From NCBI RefSeq assembly GCF_009852415.1, contig NZ_WOXS01000002.1, positions 8,326,117 to 8,390,116 on the forward strand: DNA of 64,000 bases. The letters run 5' to 3'. Each line of letters starts with the position of its first letter. Positions within the stretch are counted from its first letter, which is position 1. This DNA comes from Streptomyces sp. Tu 3180. Lineage in GTDB: Bacteria > Actinomycetota > Actinomycetes > Streptomycetales > Streptomycetaceae. Both the position numbers and the translations under genes were made by a program. Below the pieces are notes generated by a model. The model searched no databases. It was given only the letters and a program-made list of their open reading frames with translations, and had not been told where the DNA came from. Below, piece after piece: positions 55,300 to 64,000 of this stretch.

Positions 55300-56013
55300 T
55301 CACCGACGCGTGAGCACGCGGAATTCGTTGCCGTCGGGGTCGGCCAGCAGCACGGCCCCGTCCCCGCCGCGGGCGGGGCCGAGACGCTTCGCCCCGAGGG
55401 AGAGCAGGCGCTCGACCTCCGCTTGCTGATCGTCCTCCGGCACGAGGTCGAAGTGCAGGTCCTTGCCGGGGTCCGGCATGAGCGGCGGACCACCCCATGT
55501 GATCTTCGTGCCGCCGTTCGGTGACTGGATGGCGGTCTCCTCGTCCTGGTCCCAGACCAGCGGCCAGCCCAGCGCCTGGCTCCAGAAGTAGCCCACGGCC
55601 TGCGAACCGTCGCAGGCGAGCGCTCCGATGAGGCCACAGCCGGCGAGGAAGGCATTGCCCGGCTCGATGACGCAGAACTCGTTGCCCTCGGGATCGGCGA
55701 GCACCACGTGGGACGCGTCCGGTTCCTGGCCGACGTCGGCGTGCCGCGCGCCGAGGTCGAGCGCCCTGGCCACGGTCTCCCGCTGTTCCTCCGGGGAGGA
55801 ACTGGTCAGGTCGAAGTGCAGCCGGTTCTGGGCGGTCTTCCGCGCCCGGGAGGGACGGAAGCCCAGACGGTAGCCGGCGTCGTTCCCGGACAACAGGGTG
55901 ACCCCGTCGTCACCCCCGTCGGCTCTCTGCAGGCCCAGGACGCCGGCCCAGAAGTGCGCCAGGCGCTCGGGCTGGTGCGCGTCGAAAGAGACCGCGAAGA
56001 GTTGACTGCTCAT
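55300..56013 (-). CDS. VOC-family (glyoxalase-fold) protein, two domains
   Basis: A 237-residue protein with two vicinal-oxygen-chelate halves. The first reads VSFDAHQPERLAHFWAGVLG and ends VVLADPEGNEFCVIEPG; the second has AVGYFWSQALGWPLVW and ends VLLADPDGNEFRVL. The paired WxxxLG and DPxGNEF motifs are diagnostic. Enzymes of this fold include dioxygenases and drug-binding resistance proteins. Start ATG 56013. No link to the cluster is evident; it lies beyond the transposase remnant. Confidence 0.9.
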   Translation of the reverse strand: MSSQLFAVSFDAHQPERLAHFWAGVLGLQRADGGDDGVTLLSGNDAGYRLGFRPSRARKTAQNRLHFDLTSSSPEEQRETVARALDLGARHADVGQEPDASHVVLADPEGNEFCVIEPGNAFLAGCGLIGALACDGSQAVGYFWSQALGWPLVWDQDEETAIQSPNGGTKITWGGPPLMPDPGKDLHFDLVPEDDQQAEVERLLSLGAKRLGPARGGDGAVLLADPDGNEFRVLTRR

Positions 56014-56405
56014 TGCGCCCCGTACCCTCGGTTTGCTGGGTGCCCACAATCGGCAGGGCGCCTGTCGGCGCCTCGAACGAGGATCCTAGGGTCCGGCCGC
56101 CCCCGGTCGCAGCCGAGTATTCCGCGGCCCGCGTGCGGACTCTGCTGCGGTGTGCCGGTCGGACGGTTCTGACGCATCAGTCGTCCACAGGAGTCCGCCG
56201 GCGCCATGTCGCCCGCACGGTCGGGGAATTGGCCGAGCCGCGACAGGCCCTGGTCGAAGAGCACCGTCACGGCACACGCGGCGGAAGGCGGGAGGCGTAC
56301 GGCCGACGAGGCGCACAAGCCGGTCGTGGGGCGGACACCGCCCCACGACCGCTGCCCGCCCCGACCGGGCGAACTACCGCGTGCGCAGCCGGGCCCGGCG
56401 GTGCG
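56014..56405. other. 392-bp region without a supported gene
   Basis: Mixed GC with several short frames, none with a ribosome site or motif. It lies between the VOC gene start and the decayed TetR gene and may contain debris of that locus. Confidence 0.4.
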
Positions 56406-56762
56406 TCAGCCCTCCCCGTGCGCGATCCGCAGCGGCCTTGCGAGCAGCCCGTCGAAGGCCTCGCGGTAGGAGGGAGTCCCGGCGTCGGCGCGCCGGTGGG
56501 GCGAGTGGGCACGGACGAGGACCTCGCCGACGGCGCAGTACCAGATGCTGCGGGAGACGCTCGCGGCCTGGGCGGGCGTGCAGCCGCGGTCGTCGGCTCC
56601 GGCCACGATGTCACGGACGCGGTGGTGGAGGGCCGTCGCACCGATGCCCGACCCGGCCGCCAGCCGGCGGATGGAGAGCTTCCCCCAGCCCTCGCGGTCG
56701 ATGAGCCCGCGGGCCGCGTCGTCTTCCCGGACGGCGGCCGGACCATGGAGGACGGCGGCCAT
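56406..56762 (-). pseudogene. TetR-family regulator with an internal deletion
   Basis: 118 residues remain. The helix-turn-helix part reads LIDREGWGKLSIRRLAAGSGIG and ATALHHRVRDI. The chain then jumps directly to a late segment, RGCTPAQAASVSRSIWYC and VGEVLVRAHSPHRRAD, typical of the TetR C-terminal ligand domain. About 50 or more residues between are missing and the end (EAFDGLLAR) is also shortened. It can hardly fold as a normal regulator. Confidence 0.7.
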
Positions 56763-56973
56763 GACGAGCTGCTGCGCCGCGGGGGCCGCTACTCAGCAGC
56801 GCGCCCGAAGCTCACCAGTGCCCTCCGTACGTGGAGCACATGACGCGCCCGCTGGTGCACGGCCGGACGAGAACGTGGACCAGGGCGACGACGGCCTGTC
56901 CCGCCGTACCGCCGCGGTGCCGTGCCGGGACGGACCCGAACGGGCAGAATCGTCCGCTGGGCATGGGGACTTT

Positions 56974-57183
56974 GTGGGGAGGACGCAGTGGGCAGTGAAG
57001 CTGATCGGGTTCGCGTTGGTCTGGTGGGGGGTGATGACGCTCCTGGCACGGTGGCTGTTCCACGACTCGTGGGATGAGGCTGCGGGCACGGCGTTTACGT
57101 CGGCGTGCGTTTTGGCGGGAGTGCAAGTGGGGGAGCGGTGGCGGCGCAGACTGGCTCGGCAGCGCTCCGACGAACGTTCCTAG
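56974..57183 (+). CDS. Small membrane protein, unknown
   Basis: About 62-69 residues with two hydrophobic segments (VKLIGFALVWWGVMTLLARW and AAGTAFTSACVLAGVQVG) and a basic tail GERWRRRLARQRSD. GTG starts at 56974 and 56995 are both possible; GGGAGGA precedes the second by 11 bases. Hydrophobicity and the positive tail suggest an inner-membrane protein. No family recognised. Confidence 0.55.
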   Translation: MGRTQWAVKLIGFALVWWGVMTLLARWLFHDSWDEAAGTAFTSACVLAGVQVGERWRRRLARQRSDERS

Positions 57184-57249
57184 CTGACCGCTGCCTCGCA
57201 GGCCACGAGAGGACGTCCAGCGCCGACGCAGGTCCGGATCCATACGCGA

Positions 57250-57277
57250 CTATGCCCACCGCATGCCGATGGCGGAG
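57250..57277 (-). pseudogene. Remnant of a helicase 3' end, repeated at 62221
   Basis: On the minus strand this 28-bp stretch translates SAIGMRWA followed by a stop. It nearly repeats 62221-62248, the end of the edge helicase-associated gene (SAIGMRWA-stop). It looks like the last surviving piece of a second copy. Confidence 0.45.
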
Positions 57278-57379
57278 AGCCGTATGTGTCCAGAGGCGGC
57301 TTCTCTGATCAGCAGGCCGTGGTTCGGCCTGGGCTGATCAGTTGGGCCGACTCTTGCACCAGCAGCGGACGGGGGCGTG

Positions 57380-57790
57380 TCATGCCACTTTCTTGTACTT
57401 GCGGACGGCGGTGACGCCTTGGGCCGAGTAGACGGCCGTCATGCTGTCCGGGGTCTGTTCGCGTACGATCGTGCCTTTCCTGCCCTGGCTCTCGAACGAC
57501 TGGATCAGTTTGCCGGCTTCCTCGGTGAACACGGAGGTCGCCTGCCTTGCGCCGATGAACAGCAAGGGGGTGGAGACCTGCTCGCCGAGGGTGAAGGTGA
57601 TCCGGTCGGTCCACAGCTCCGACAAGTAGGTCCAGGTCCATCTGTCGCCGTCACGGCTGAGTTCCTCGCTCGGCCTGACCATGGCTTGGGCTTCCCGGTG
57701 AGCGGCACTCATCCCCGCGGCCTGGAGGAACTGGTCCCATACGGGGTCTTTGGGGTCGCTCAGCAGATCCCACTTTCCGGTCTGCACCAT
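57380..57790 (-). CDS. Fatty-acid-binding-protein (FABP/lipocalin)-like protein
   Basis: A 136-residue protein with the layout of animal intracellular FABPs. The start TGKWDLLSDPKDPVWDQFLQ recalls the GxWxLxxxxxFDxxLK signature; ITFTLGEQ is the usual mid-barrel strand. The three ligand-carboxylate residues are kept as Arg110 in TIVRE and Arg130/Tyr132 in AVRKYKKVA. Length equals the family's 130-140. No signal peptide. FABPs are mainly known from animals, so a Streptomyces copy is unusual. It could bind a fatty acid or a hydrophobic metabolite. GC at third positions is lower than in the cluster genes. Confidence 0.72.
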   Translation of the reverse strand: MVQTGKWDLLSDPKDPVWDQFLQAAGMSAAHREAQAMVRPSEELSRDGDRWTWTYLSELWTDRITFTLGEQVSTPLLFIGARQATSVFTEEAGKLIQSFESQGRKGTIVREQTPDSMTAVYSAQGVTAVRKYKKVA

Positions 57791-57968
57791 CGTTCACCGC
57801 TTTCGTATCAGGGTTGTTCCGCAACCCGTACTGGCTTCGTCACCGCAGAACAGTGCCGCACGTCCTGCCGCACGGCTGTCTTGTCGGGTGGGTGGGGGAC
57901 GTAGACCACTCCGCAGTCCCCTGGGAAGGCGGAGGGCGCCGCCTTCGCAGCCACCGCAATGCCTGGGC

Positions 57969-58259
57969 TCAGGAGTTTTCGGATGCGTCCTTGGGAGGCG
58001 TCAGCCACGGGTGGACGCATGCTACGAGTTCGGGGTGGAACAGGGTGCCGGGGCCGCACTGGAAGTCGAAGCGGGTGAGTTCCTTGCCGTCGCCGTTCAT
58101 GTCCACGCAGCGGTAGAACTTGGACTGATCGTCAGGATCGGGGAAGAAGCCCTCCCGTGTGCAGGCAGGAGGCGCTGCGGCAGCCTGCGCGGGAGTCGAG
58201 TAGGCGAGACCGGCCAGAGCGAGCAGCAGAGCGGCTGCGGTGCGACGTGTGCGATTCAT
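57969..58259 (-). CDS. Secreted peritrophin-A-like chitin-binding protein (CBM14)
   Basis: A 96-residue exported protein. The signal peptide MNRTRRTAAALLLALAGLAY ends near TPAQAAAA. The mature part has CTREGFFPDPDDQSKFYRC, FDFQCGPGTLFHPELVAC, a peritrophin-A (CBM14) pattern with four of the usual six cysteines. Such domains bind chitin and are common in insects. It would bind chitin outside the cell, perhaps on arthropod or fungal surfaces. It adjoins the FABP-like gene on the same strand. Confidence 0.78.
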   Translation of the reverse strand: MNRTRRTAAALLLALAGLAYSTPAQAAAAPPACTREGFFPDPDDQSKFYRCVDMNGDGKELTRFDFQCGPGTLFHPELVACVHPWLTPPKDASENS

Positions 58260-58620
58260 AACGTGTAAACGCTTTCCGCGGCCCCGGGTTGCTCACCACT
58301 TCGGGTGGCGCAATGTGATCTCTCGGTGGTGACGACACCGGTCGTCCCGGTCGCACCGGGCGGCGCAAGGCCGGGGGAGTGCGGCGTCGGCCTGTGGGGC
58401 TCCAGCGGTTCCTGGTCCCTGCCCGTTCGGCGGCGTGCCGGCAGCAGGCGTCGGCGGCGGGTGGCAGCCTCCCAGGTGGGTCATGGCCGCCCTGGTGTCC
58501 TCGACGGCGTGCAGAGGGAGCTGTACCGCGGCCGCCGGCTGTCCGGTCTCCCGCGACACCGACGAGGGGCAGCTCCGCCGTTGCGTGACCGAGCTGCCCC
58601 TGCCATGGCTGCCGCTCGGG
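58260..58620. other. 361-bp region without a supported gene
   Basis: Short frames only, no motif or convincing ribosome site. It should hold the promoter of the leftward chitin-binding gene near 58260-58330. Confidence 0.4.
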
Positions 58621-59019
58621 TCAGTGCACGGCGACGTAGAACGAGTTGGCCAGTCCACCACCGGAAGGGTTGTAGCTGCCGACGGTGATGCCCTTGCCGC
58701 CCGCGCAGTTGCCCGGGATGACGCGGAGGGTGGAGCCCGGGGTGTTACGCGGGGTGGCGGTCACGATGGCCCGGGAGAGGTCGACATCCGGATTGCTGAT
58801 CTCGACGCAGTAGACGTGTCCCGAGGCGGTCACCGATGCGACCCCCTTGGAATGCACGACCGTGCCGTCGGCTTCGACCAGGGCACCGGCTTGCACGTAC
58901 GGAGCCTGGGAGCTGCCGCCATCCGGAGCCGCGATGGCGACCCCGGCCGCCACGGCCGCCGTTGTCACGAGACCGGCGCCGGCCAGCGCCATGACTCGGG
59001 CTCTCTTCGACTTGAACAT
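58621..59019 (-). CDS. Secreted protein of unknown function
   Basis: A 132-residue protein. Signal peptide MFKSKRARVMALAGAGLVTT with an AAVAAGVAIAAPDGG region, then a small beta-rich mature part with VTASGHVYCVEISNPDVDLS and RVIPGNCAGGKGITVGSYN. Two cysteines could form a disulphide. GGAGG sits eight bases before the ATG at 59019, deciding the start over an upstream GTG. No enzyme family recognised. Confidence 0.72.
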   Translation of the reverse strand: MFKSKRARVMALAGAGLVTTAAVAAGVAIAAPDGGSSQAPYVQAGALVEADGTVVHSKGVASVTASGHVYCVEISNPDVDLSRAIVTATPRNTPGSTLRVIPGNCAGGKGITVGSYNPSGGGLANSFYVAVH

Positions 59020-59482
59020 GGGCCTTTCCTCCACCTGTACCCGGCGGCCACCCTCGGCCGCACACGAATGACGCTATGGGGAAGGACCTTCACATCTCGC
59101 TGCATCCGGGATAAACCACCGTCGGGAAGGACGGTGAGGCACGTGAGCCGAGAGCCCGTGCCATCGGCGCACGCCGGGTGACAGCACGCCTGCTCAGGTG
59201 GCGACTGTCACACATCAGCCCACCAGCCAACCCCGCCCGCTGCCATGGCCCAACACGGTGGGGATCATGTGCTGTTGATAGCGGCCGCACAGCCCCCCGA
59301 CACGGGGCATGGGCGGGAGGGTCACCCGCGTGGCGGCAATTCGTACCGCATAGGACCGGGCCGGCCTGCGCCCTGCGCCTGTAGCCGACAAGCGGCGAAG
59401 GGGGCGTTTGCGGTCTGGACGGTGATGGGCGGGCGGCTTGCCCTGCGGTCAACCCGCCACTGACCGGCGCTTTCTTCCGCCT
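59020..59482. other. 463-bp region without a supported gene
   Basis: No family-like frame or ribosome site on either strand. The part near 59020-59100 should carry the promoter of the leftward secreted protein. Confidence 0.4.
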
Positions 59483-59839
59483 CTATGAGAGCACCGGCCC
59501 GGCCCGGCGCAGTGGGATGGGGCGCCCACCGAGGTGATACTCGGCCCCTCGGCATGCCCGCCGCCCGCTGCAGAAAGCGAAACGGCCCGCCGACTCCGTC
59601 GGCGGGCCGTTTCGCAAGACCGAGGCTGAAACGGGCCGGGAATCCCCCCTGGGCCGGGAAGCCCCAAGCACTGCGCCAGGCACGCCACCGCGCCCCCCCG
59701 GACAATCACAAGGCTTGGACGGTGCAGCGCTCTCGTCCTTGACACCACGGAACGCTTCAGCCTGCGCGGAGCCTGCACCGCCGAGGGCGACGGCAACGAC
59801 AGGGGCCAACAACGCCAGGCTGAGGAACACTCGACGCAT
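59483..59839 (-). CDS. Doubtful secreted protein gene, probably decayed
   Basis: ATG 59839 follows GGGGGAG by seven bases and encodes a convincing signal peptide, MRRVFLSLALLAPVVAVALG then AGSAQAEAF. After about 45 residues the sequence turns Gly/Pro/Arg-rich, and a perfect 18-bp terminator-like hairpin lies inside the frame. The true product may be short, ending before the hairpin in a shifted frame. Confidence 0.4.
   Translation of the reverse strand: MRRVFLSLALLAPVVAVALGGAGSAQAEAFRGVKDESAAPSKPCDCPGGRGGVPGAVLGASRPRGDSRPVSASVLRNGPPTESAGRFAFCSGRRACRGAEYHLGGRPIPLRRAGPVLS
59577..59615 (-). terminator. Perfect 18-bp terminator hairpin
   Basis: 59577-59594 and 59598-59615 are exact reverse complements with a three-base loop (TCC). 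The stem has A/T-rich ends (GCGAAAC/GTTTCGC). It probably ends transcription of the small secreted-peptide gene starting at 59839. Confidence 0.7.
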
Positions 59840-61122
59840 TGGCTGCTCCCCCGACGGACAACCCAATGCGATCACAGTAGCGGTAAGACCCGCCTGAACA
59901 GTGCAAATGACACACAAAGAGGCGAAGCGGTGACAGCGGTGGCTTTGCACCCACGCGTCACGCTTGATCACGGCGTTACACTCACCGGACGGTGGACACC
60001 GACCGGCCAGAGCACGGCCTGGAGACCGCCATGGCCGTCGCCCAGGTTCTCGAGGCGCGGCGCGAGCCGGTGGGCAAACGCATCACCGCCCGCCTCGCCC
60101 TGACCGATGACCCCGGCGGCGCCCTCACCGGACACCCACCCCTGTAGAGATGCCACCGGCCACCGGCCACCGGCTGCCGCTGCCGGCACGTCACCGACTG
60201 GGTCGCCGACAAGATCTGCTGGGGCCTGACCAACGACGCCACCGAACGCGACGCCCTGGCCGACCAGCTCGGCCAGTGCTCCAACACGCCCATCACCGTG
60301 ACCCTCGCCCGCTGGAACAAACCGGCCCCGGCCGGCGCGTTCAGCCCGGTGCCTGGCGCATGCCCGAAGAGCAGCGCAGCCGCACGCCGGGCCGGCCGAC
60401 GTCCCGCGTGGTGCGTTCCACCGCGGTGGCCGCCCACAAAGAGGCGAGTGCTTCCTGCAAGGCGAAGGCGCTCTGGCCGTCGACGGCTGCCACATCCACG
60501 ACGACCAGACCGGACTCCGACACGTGCACCTCGTCGGTGGCCAGGGACGCGAAGACCCGGGACCCCCCCGGCCCGGGCCTTCCCATCCGCCGGTCGGTGT
60601 CTGGAGCCAGGAAACGAACGGAGCGCGACGGGTCGCCCGCGGCCACGGGCAGCGCAACCGCACCCGGCCGGTCTCCCGGAACAAACCGGCACCCAGGCCG
60701 ACCGAGCGATGTACGCCCCGCGTCCCGGCCCGCTTCGACACGACCGGCGGTGTCCCCCGACCGGCCGCATTCGGCTCGCCGTGCGAACCAGCCGGGGGCA
60801 GGATGACGGGCGTGACCAGCACGCCGATCGTCGTGCATCGACCCTCACGTACGAACCGGCCGGAACGTCACCAGACACCCACACAGACGCGACAAGAAAC
60901 CCGGCACCGCCTACAGCGACCACCACCTGGACGTGCTCCTCGAAGCCGCCGGCACAGCCGACCCCGACGCCACCCCGGACGACCCGCAGCAGGGGCAACG
61001 GCACGGCAGCCACGCCCACGAGGCCACCTGAGTACATACCCAGGCATGGTCCGGTGCTCCTTCGGGACGCTGTGCCCCGTGCCGAGGAAGTCGCGAGACC
61101 AGATCACGGAAGGACCCGGCCC
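59840..61122. other. Region of decayed coding sequence
   Basis: Apart from the DUF6207-like remnant there is no intact gene. Around 60000-60350 the + strand has coding-like but interrupted pieces (AMAVAQVLEARREPVG; VTDWVADKICWGLTNDA; TPITVTLARWN) split by stops. No family is recognised. This looks like gene debris. Confidence 0.4.
60341..60544 (-). pseudogene. DUF6207-like remnant
   Basis: About 67 residues in one frame: TDEVHVSESGLVVVDVAAVDG, QSAFALQEALASLWAATAVE and RTTRDVGRPGVRLRCSSGMRQ (runs shortened). This matches the wording of DUF6207 proteins of Streptomyces. No ATG or GTG with a ribosome site stands at the expected start; the position is CTG. It is probably inactive. Confidence 0.5.
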
Positions 61123-61674
61123 ATGACCACGACGGCACAGGACATCCTCACCCTCAAGCTCGAGCGCACCTTCGACCAGATGGACGCCAACCACGACGGC
61201 TACCTGGACTGGACGGACTACCAAAAGCTCGCCGACCGCTACATCCAGGCCTACCGGCTCGACAGGAACGACCTCCGGACCCGGGCACTGCAGACCTTCT
61301 GCCAGATCTACTGGCTGGAGCTGCTGCGCCACGCGGGCGTGGACGGGGACCGGCTCACCAAAGAACAGTTCGTCACGGCCAGCCGCCTGGCGGTCATCGA
61401 TACCAGCCGCCTGAACGTGACCGAAGGCGGCGGACACGCGATCTTCGACATCATCGACGTCGACGGCGACAACGAGATCACCAAGGACGAGTTCGCCCGC
61501 TTCCTGAGGGACGTCTGGAAGAGCGACACACCCGACGCGATGGACATGTTCACCAGGCTCGACACCGACGGGGACGGCGCGATCTCGCGCCACGAGTTCA
61601 TCCGCGCGATCCGCGAGTACTACTTCTCCAACGACCCGGACGCACCGGGCAGCCTGTTCTTCGGACACGTCTGA
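61123..61674 (+). CDS. EF-hand calcium-binding protein (calerythrin-like)
   Basis: A 183-residue protein with EF-hand loops at DANHDGYLDWTDY (near residue 21), DVDGDNEITKDEF (near 109) and DTDGDGAISRHEF (near 147), plus a weaker loop in between. Helices flank each. This is the calerythrin-type arrangement of actinobacteria. It probably buffers or senses Ca2+ in the cytoplasm; there is no signal peptide. GGAAGGA precedes the ATG at 61123. Confidence 0.92.
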   Translation: MTTTAQDILTLKLERTFDQMDANHDGYLDWTDYQKLADRYIQAYRLDRNDLRTRALQTFCQIYWLELLRHAGVDGDRLTKEQFVTASRLAVIDTSRLNVTEGGGHAIFDIIDVDGDNEITKDEFARFLRDVWKSDTPDAMDMFTRLDTDGDGAISRHEFIRAIREYYFSNDPDAPGSLFFGHV

Positions 61675-61793
61675 CCCACGGCCGCACCACGAACACCAGT
61701 TTGGAGATTCGCCACCGGATACCGGTGAACACTCCTCGCGTTCGGCTGGCCGGCCAACTGGTGCAGCCAGCCGACGGAGCGATCAGGAGGGAC

Positions 61794-62072
61794 ATGAAAC
61801 CAACCACGATGGAGTCAGGTGGAGCCGGGACACAGGCTCGTGAGGAAGTGCTGGCAGCGATCACGAGGCAGGCCCGTTCGGTGGGGGAGCAGACGGACAT
61901 CGAGGCGTCCCAGGCTCTGGAGCATCTGGCCCGTGCACTGGCAGCCCTCCCCGGTCGTGGCACCACTCAGGGGGGCGATACGGACGCCGCTGCCGGTCTG
62001 CAGATGATGGGCCCCGGACAGGAACGATCAGGCGGCCACAAAGTCGGCCTGGCCTTGGAGCTTGAGCAGTAG
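61794..62072 (+). CDS. Small hypothetical protein
   Basis: A 92-residue protein with a good ribosome site (CAGGAGGGAC) before the ATG. It has one amphipathic helical part (AREEVLAAITRQARSVGEQ, ASQALEHLARALAALPG) and a polar end. No family recognised. It follows the EF-hand gene by ~120 bp in the same direction. Confidence 0.6.
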   Translation: MKPTTMESGGAGTQAREEVLAAITRQARSVGEQTDIEASQALEHLARALAALPGRGTTQGGDTDAAAGLQMMGPGQERSGGHKVGLALELEQ

Positions 62073-62220
62073 CGCGCCAGCTGATCAGCCCTCACCATAG
62101 CGGCGGGCCATAGCCGTGCACAGGACTTCACGAGGCCTCGCACCGCCTACGGACCTGCCACGAAGCGACAGCGGACCTTGCCAGAACCACCGTTCCTGGC
62201 CTCGCTGTTCGTCCGCGCGG

Positions 62221-64000
62221 CTACGCCCAGCGCATGCCGATGGCGGACAGCTGCTCGATCCGCTCCGGGGACAGCATCGCAGCCCTGCTCCGCTGGTTCC
62301 CGATCCACGCACCGAGCCGGAGTTCCCGCTCCTCCTGGTCGTCGCCGACGGCGATCCGTTCGATGTGCTTCCTCGGCACCCGGAGGTGCCCTCACGCTCG
62401 TAGAACTGGAGGGCGGCGGCATAGTTCATGGCCCACTTGTCGGCCTGGCTGGTCCGCGGTCGGGGTTTCTCGTCCTCGCCGGCGGGCTCGATGCCGAGGA
62501 TGTGTTCGCACATCCACTGCTGGACGGTCATGAGCTTGTCCCAGCCGTACCGGACGGAGCGCACCCACCGTCCGAGGTCTTCGCCCTGGTGGACGACGTC
62601 GCCCGGTGACGTGGGCAGTTCACCGCCGGCCTCGAGGTGGAGTCGGGTGAGGTGGAAGGCGCGTTGCCACTTCACAGGCCAGGCTGGGCACCAGGCGGGG
62701 TCGATGCCCTCGAGCTGTTCGCGCCGCTCCCGCGGCAGTACGCCGACCGCGGACGGAACGGGCAGACCCTGGGCACGTCGCTGTTCGATCTCGGCCGCTC
62801 TCCGGGCGGCGGCTCGCTGGTTCTTCAGCCAGATGCCCACCCGGTAACCCTGATAGGTGGCGTCGGTCGGTGCCAGCAGGTGCCCGCTCTCCCGGCCCAC
62901 CCACGCGCGGCGGCCAGGCCCTCTTCCCAAGCGACATCGAAGTGGGACCAGATCATGCCGAGCCTCTCCAACTGCCGGGTGCGGTCGGCATCCAGACGGC
63001 CGCAGGCGTAGAAGCGCCGGTTGTCGGCGATCCACTGCCCCAGTGGAAACCCGGCGAGCGATGCCGACCACCCCTCGACTTCCGTCTCCCGGTCGCCACC
63101 GCCGGGCACGCGGTAGGTGAACGGAACCTTCAGATCACCATGCAGCCGGTGGTAGATGGCGGCGGCTTCGATGCCGCGTCGCCAGTGGGCGTGTTCGAGG
63201 TCGATCACGCGCAGGTTGATGAACGCGGCCAGCTGCGCGGGGTCGCGGGGCGTGGAGAACTTCAGCAGCTCCCGTGCCGGCACCGACAGACCACGGTCGC
63301 CTCGGTCGCTTTCGGCTCCCTCACCTTCCCGACTCCCCTTACGGCTCTGCACACCCCGGGAACGGCTCCTGACCTGCTGCTCGGCAAGCTGCTCCACCAC
63401 CCGGGCATCGTGCGCCCTGAGCGCCTCCAACAGCCTCGCCAGCCCGCCGAACGCCCGGGACGTGAGCATGCTGTCGGCCGTCTCCCCGGGCCCGAGCAGG
63501 ACCGGCACCACGAGCGACGCCACCTTGCCCTCACCGGGCTGCATCCGCAGCGCGCGGCCGACGGCCTGGACGAGGTCAGGCATGGAGCCGCGGACATCGG
63601 CGAAGTAGACGGAGTCGCAATGCCGGGTGTCGACGCCCTCGCCGAGGATGCGAACGCTGCTCAGGAAGGTCTTCTCCACGACTGCACCGTCCGCGGCGAT
63701 CCCGTCGGCGAACTCACCCAGCACACGGCGCCGGTGCCCTGACTTGTGCTCCCCGCACAGCCAGTCCGCCCAGATCGTGCGCGGGTACAGCCCGGGATCG
63801 CCGGCATGCAGCCGCTCGGCGACGTCCGGCAGGCCGGCCGCGAACGCCTCGGCCTCCTTCACTTGGTGGTGGAAGACCAGGGTGCGGCGGAAGCCTTCCT
63901 CGGCCGAGGCTTTCACCAACGCGGTCTGCAGCGCAGCGAGCCGCGCCCCGCGCACACCCTCGGAGCGCGCATCCACACCCAGAAGCTGCGCGGCCTGGAG
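62221..64000 (-). pseudogene. Superfamily 2 helicase with helicase-associated repeats, frameshifted and cut by the edge
   Basis: The C-terminal ~590 residues of a large DEAD/DEAH-type protein. The helicase C-terminal part has LVFHHQVKEAEAFAAGL, LGEGVDTRHCDSVYFAD and VQAVGRALRMQPGEGK (motifs V/VI). Helicase-associated repeats follow: AAAIYHRLHGDLKVPFTY, GQWIADNRRFYACGRLD, YRVGIWLKNQRAAARR and LGAWIGNQRS. Two single-base frameshifts, near 62905 and 62388, break the frame; restoring them gives a continuous protein ending SAIGMRWA. Such proteins occur in mobile or defence-related loci. It may be a pseudogene or contain sequencing errors. Confidence 0.72.

Noticed and set aside
59968..60822. Minus-strand frames of 280-350 codons in the 60-kb zone
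   Set aside because: Arg/Gly/Pro-rich without motifs; only the 60341-60544 piece in another frame shows family wording.

Overview
The window looks like chromosomal Streptomyces (high-GC actinomycete) DNA. GC is very high, third codon positions are almost always G or C, genes start with ATG or GTG behind GGAGG-type ribosome sites, and many genes are translationally coupled by ATGA or GTGA overlaps. About 1-53 kb is an aromatic (type II) polyketide cluster. The right-hand ~10 kb is ordinary accessory DNA with decayed genes.

Layout. 0-1.5 kb: a 45-residue peptide gene, a PPOX-fold flavin protein and a SnoaL/NTF2-like protein. 1.6-12 kb: the angucycline core, with a PHBH-type oxygenase, a JadG/AlpJ-type ring-opening oxygenase, a TcmI-type cyclase, KS-alpha, KS-beta, ACP, ketoreductase, didomain aromatase and two more oxygenases. 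12.3-14.7 kb: a divergent O-methyltransferase and a secreted ScyD/ScyE-like protein. 15-22 kb: a seven-gene coupled operon of inositol-phosphate synthase, UbiA/EboC, TIM-barrel isomerase, EboA, EboB, EboE and EboF. 22.2-29.2 kb: ferredoxin, a 646-residue unknown protein, amidase, glutamine-synthetase-like ligase, adenylosuccinate-lyase-like enzyme and GNAT. This is the hydrazine-handling set shared by kinamycin, lomaiviticin and fosfazinomycin. 29.4-33.1 kb: an atypical OmpR-type regulator (phospho-acceptor lost), a StrR-like ParB-domain regulator and a DHA2 exporter. 33.8-39.5 kb: a CreE-like flavoprotein and a CreD-like lyase (aspartate to nitrous acid), another oxygenase and an SDR. 39.7-53 kb: hydrolase, three flavoprotein oxygenases, NmrA-like and FMN reductases, cupin, KorA/KorB and an orphan QcrB-like cytochrome b.

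How the parts fit (inference from family knowledge). The PKS core should build a dehydrorabelomycin-type angucyclinone. The JadG/AlpJ-type enzyme and tailoring oxygenases would contract it to a benzofluorene. CreE/CreD-like enzymes would supply nitrite. Ferredoxin, the unknown protein and the lyase would form and release hydrazine, which is then acetylated, loaded on glutamate and deacetylated for transfer. The predicted product class is a diazofluorene or N-N-bearing benzofluorene of the kinamycin/fluostatin type. No deoxysugar genes are visible here. The embedded Ebo/ScyD-like block suggests a dedicated prenyl/inositol-linked export or trafficking route.

The CreE-like gene, the SDR and the edge helicase each carry single-base frameshifts, two of them in homopolymers. 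These are either sequencing errors or real lesions, and the first decides whether the nitrite branch works. From 53.8 kb onward there is a dead transposase, a deleted TetR gene, and several small proteins, including an animal-type fatty-acid-binding protein and a peritrophin-like chitin-binding protein side by side.
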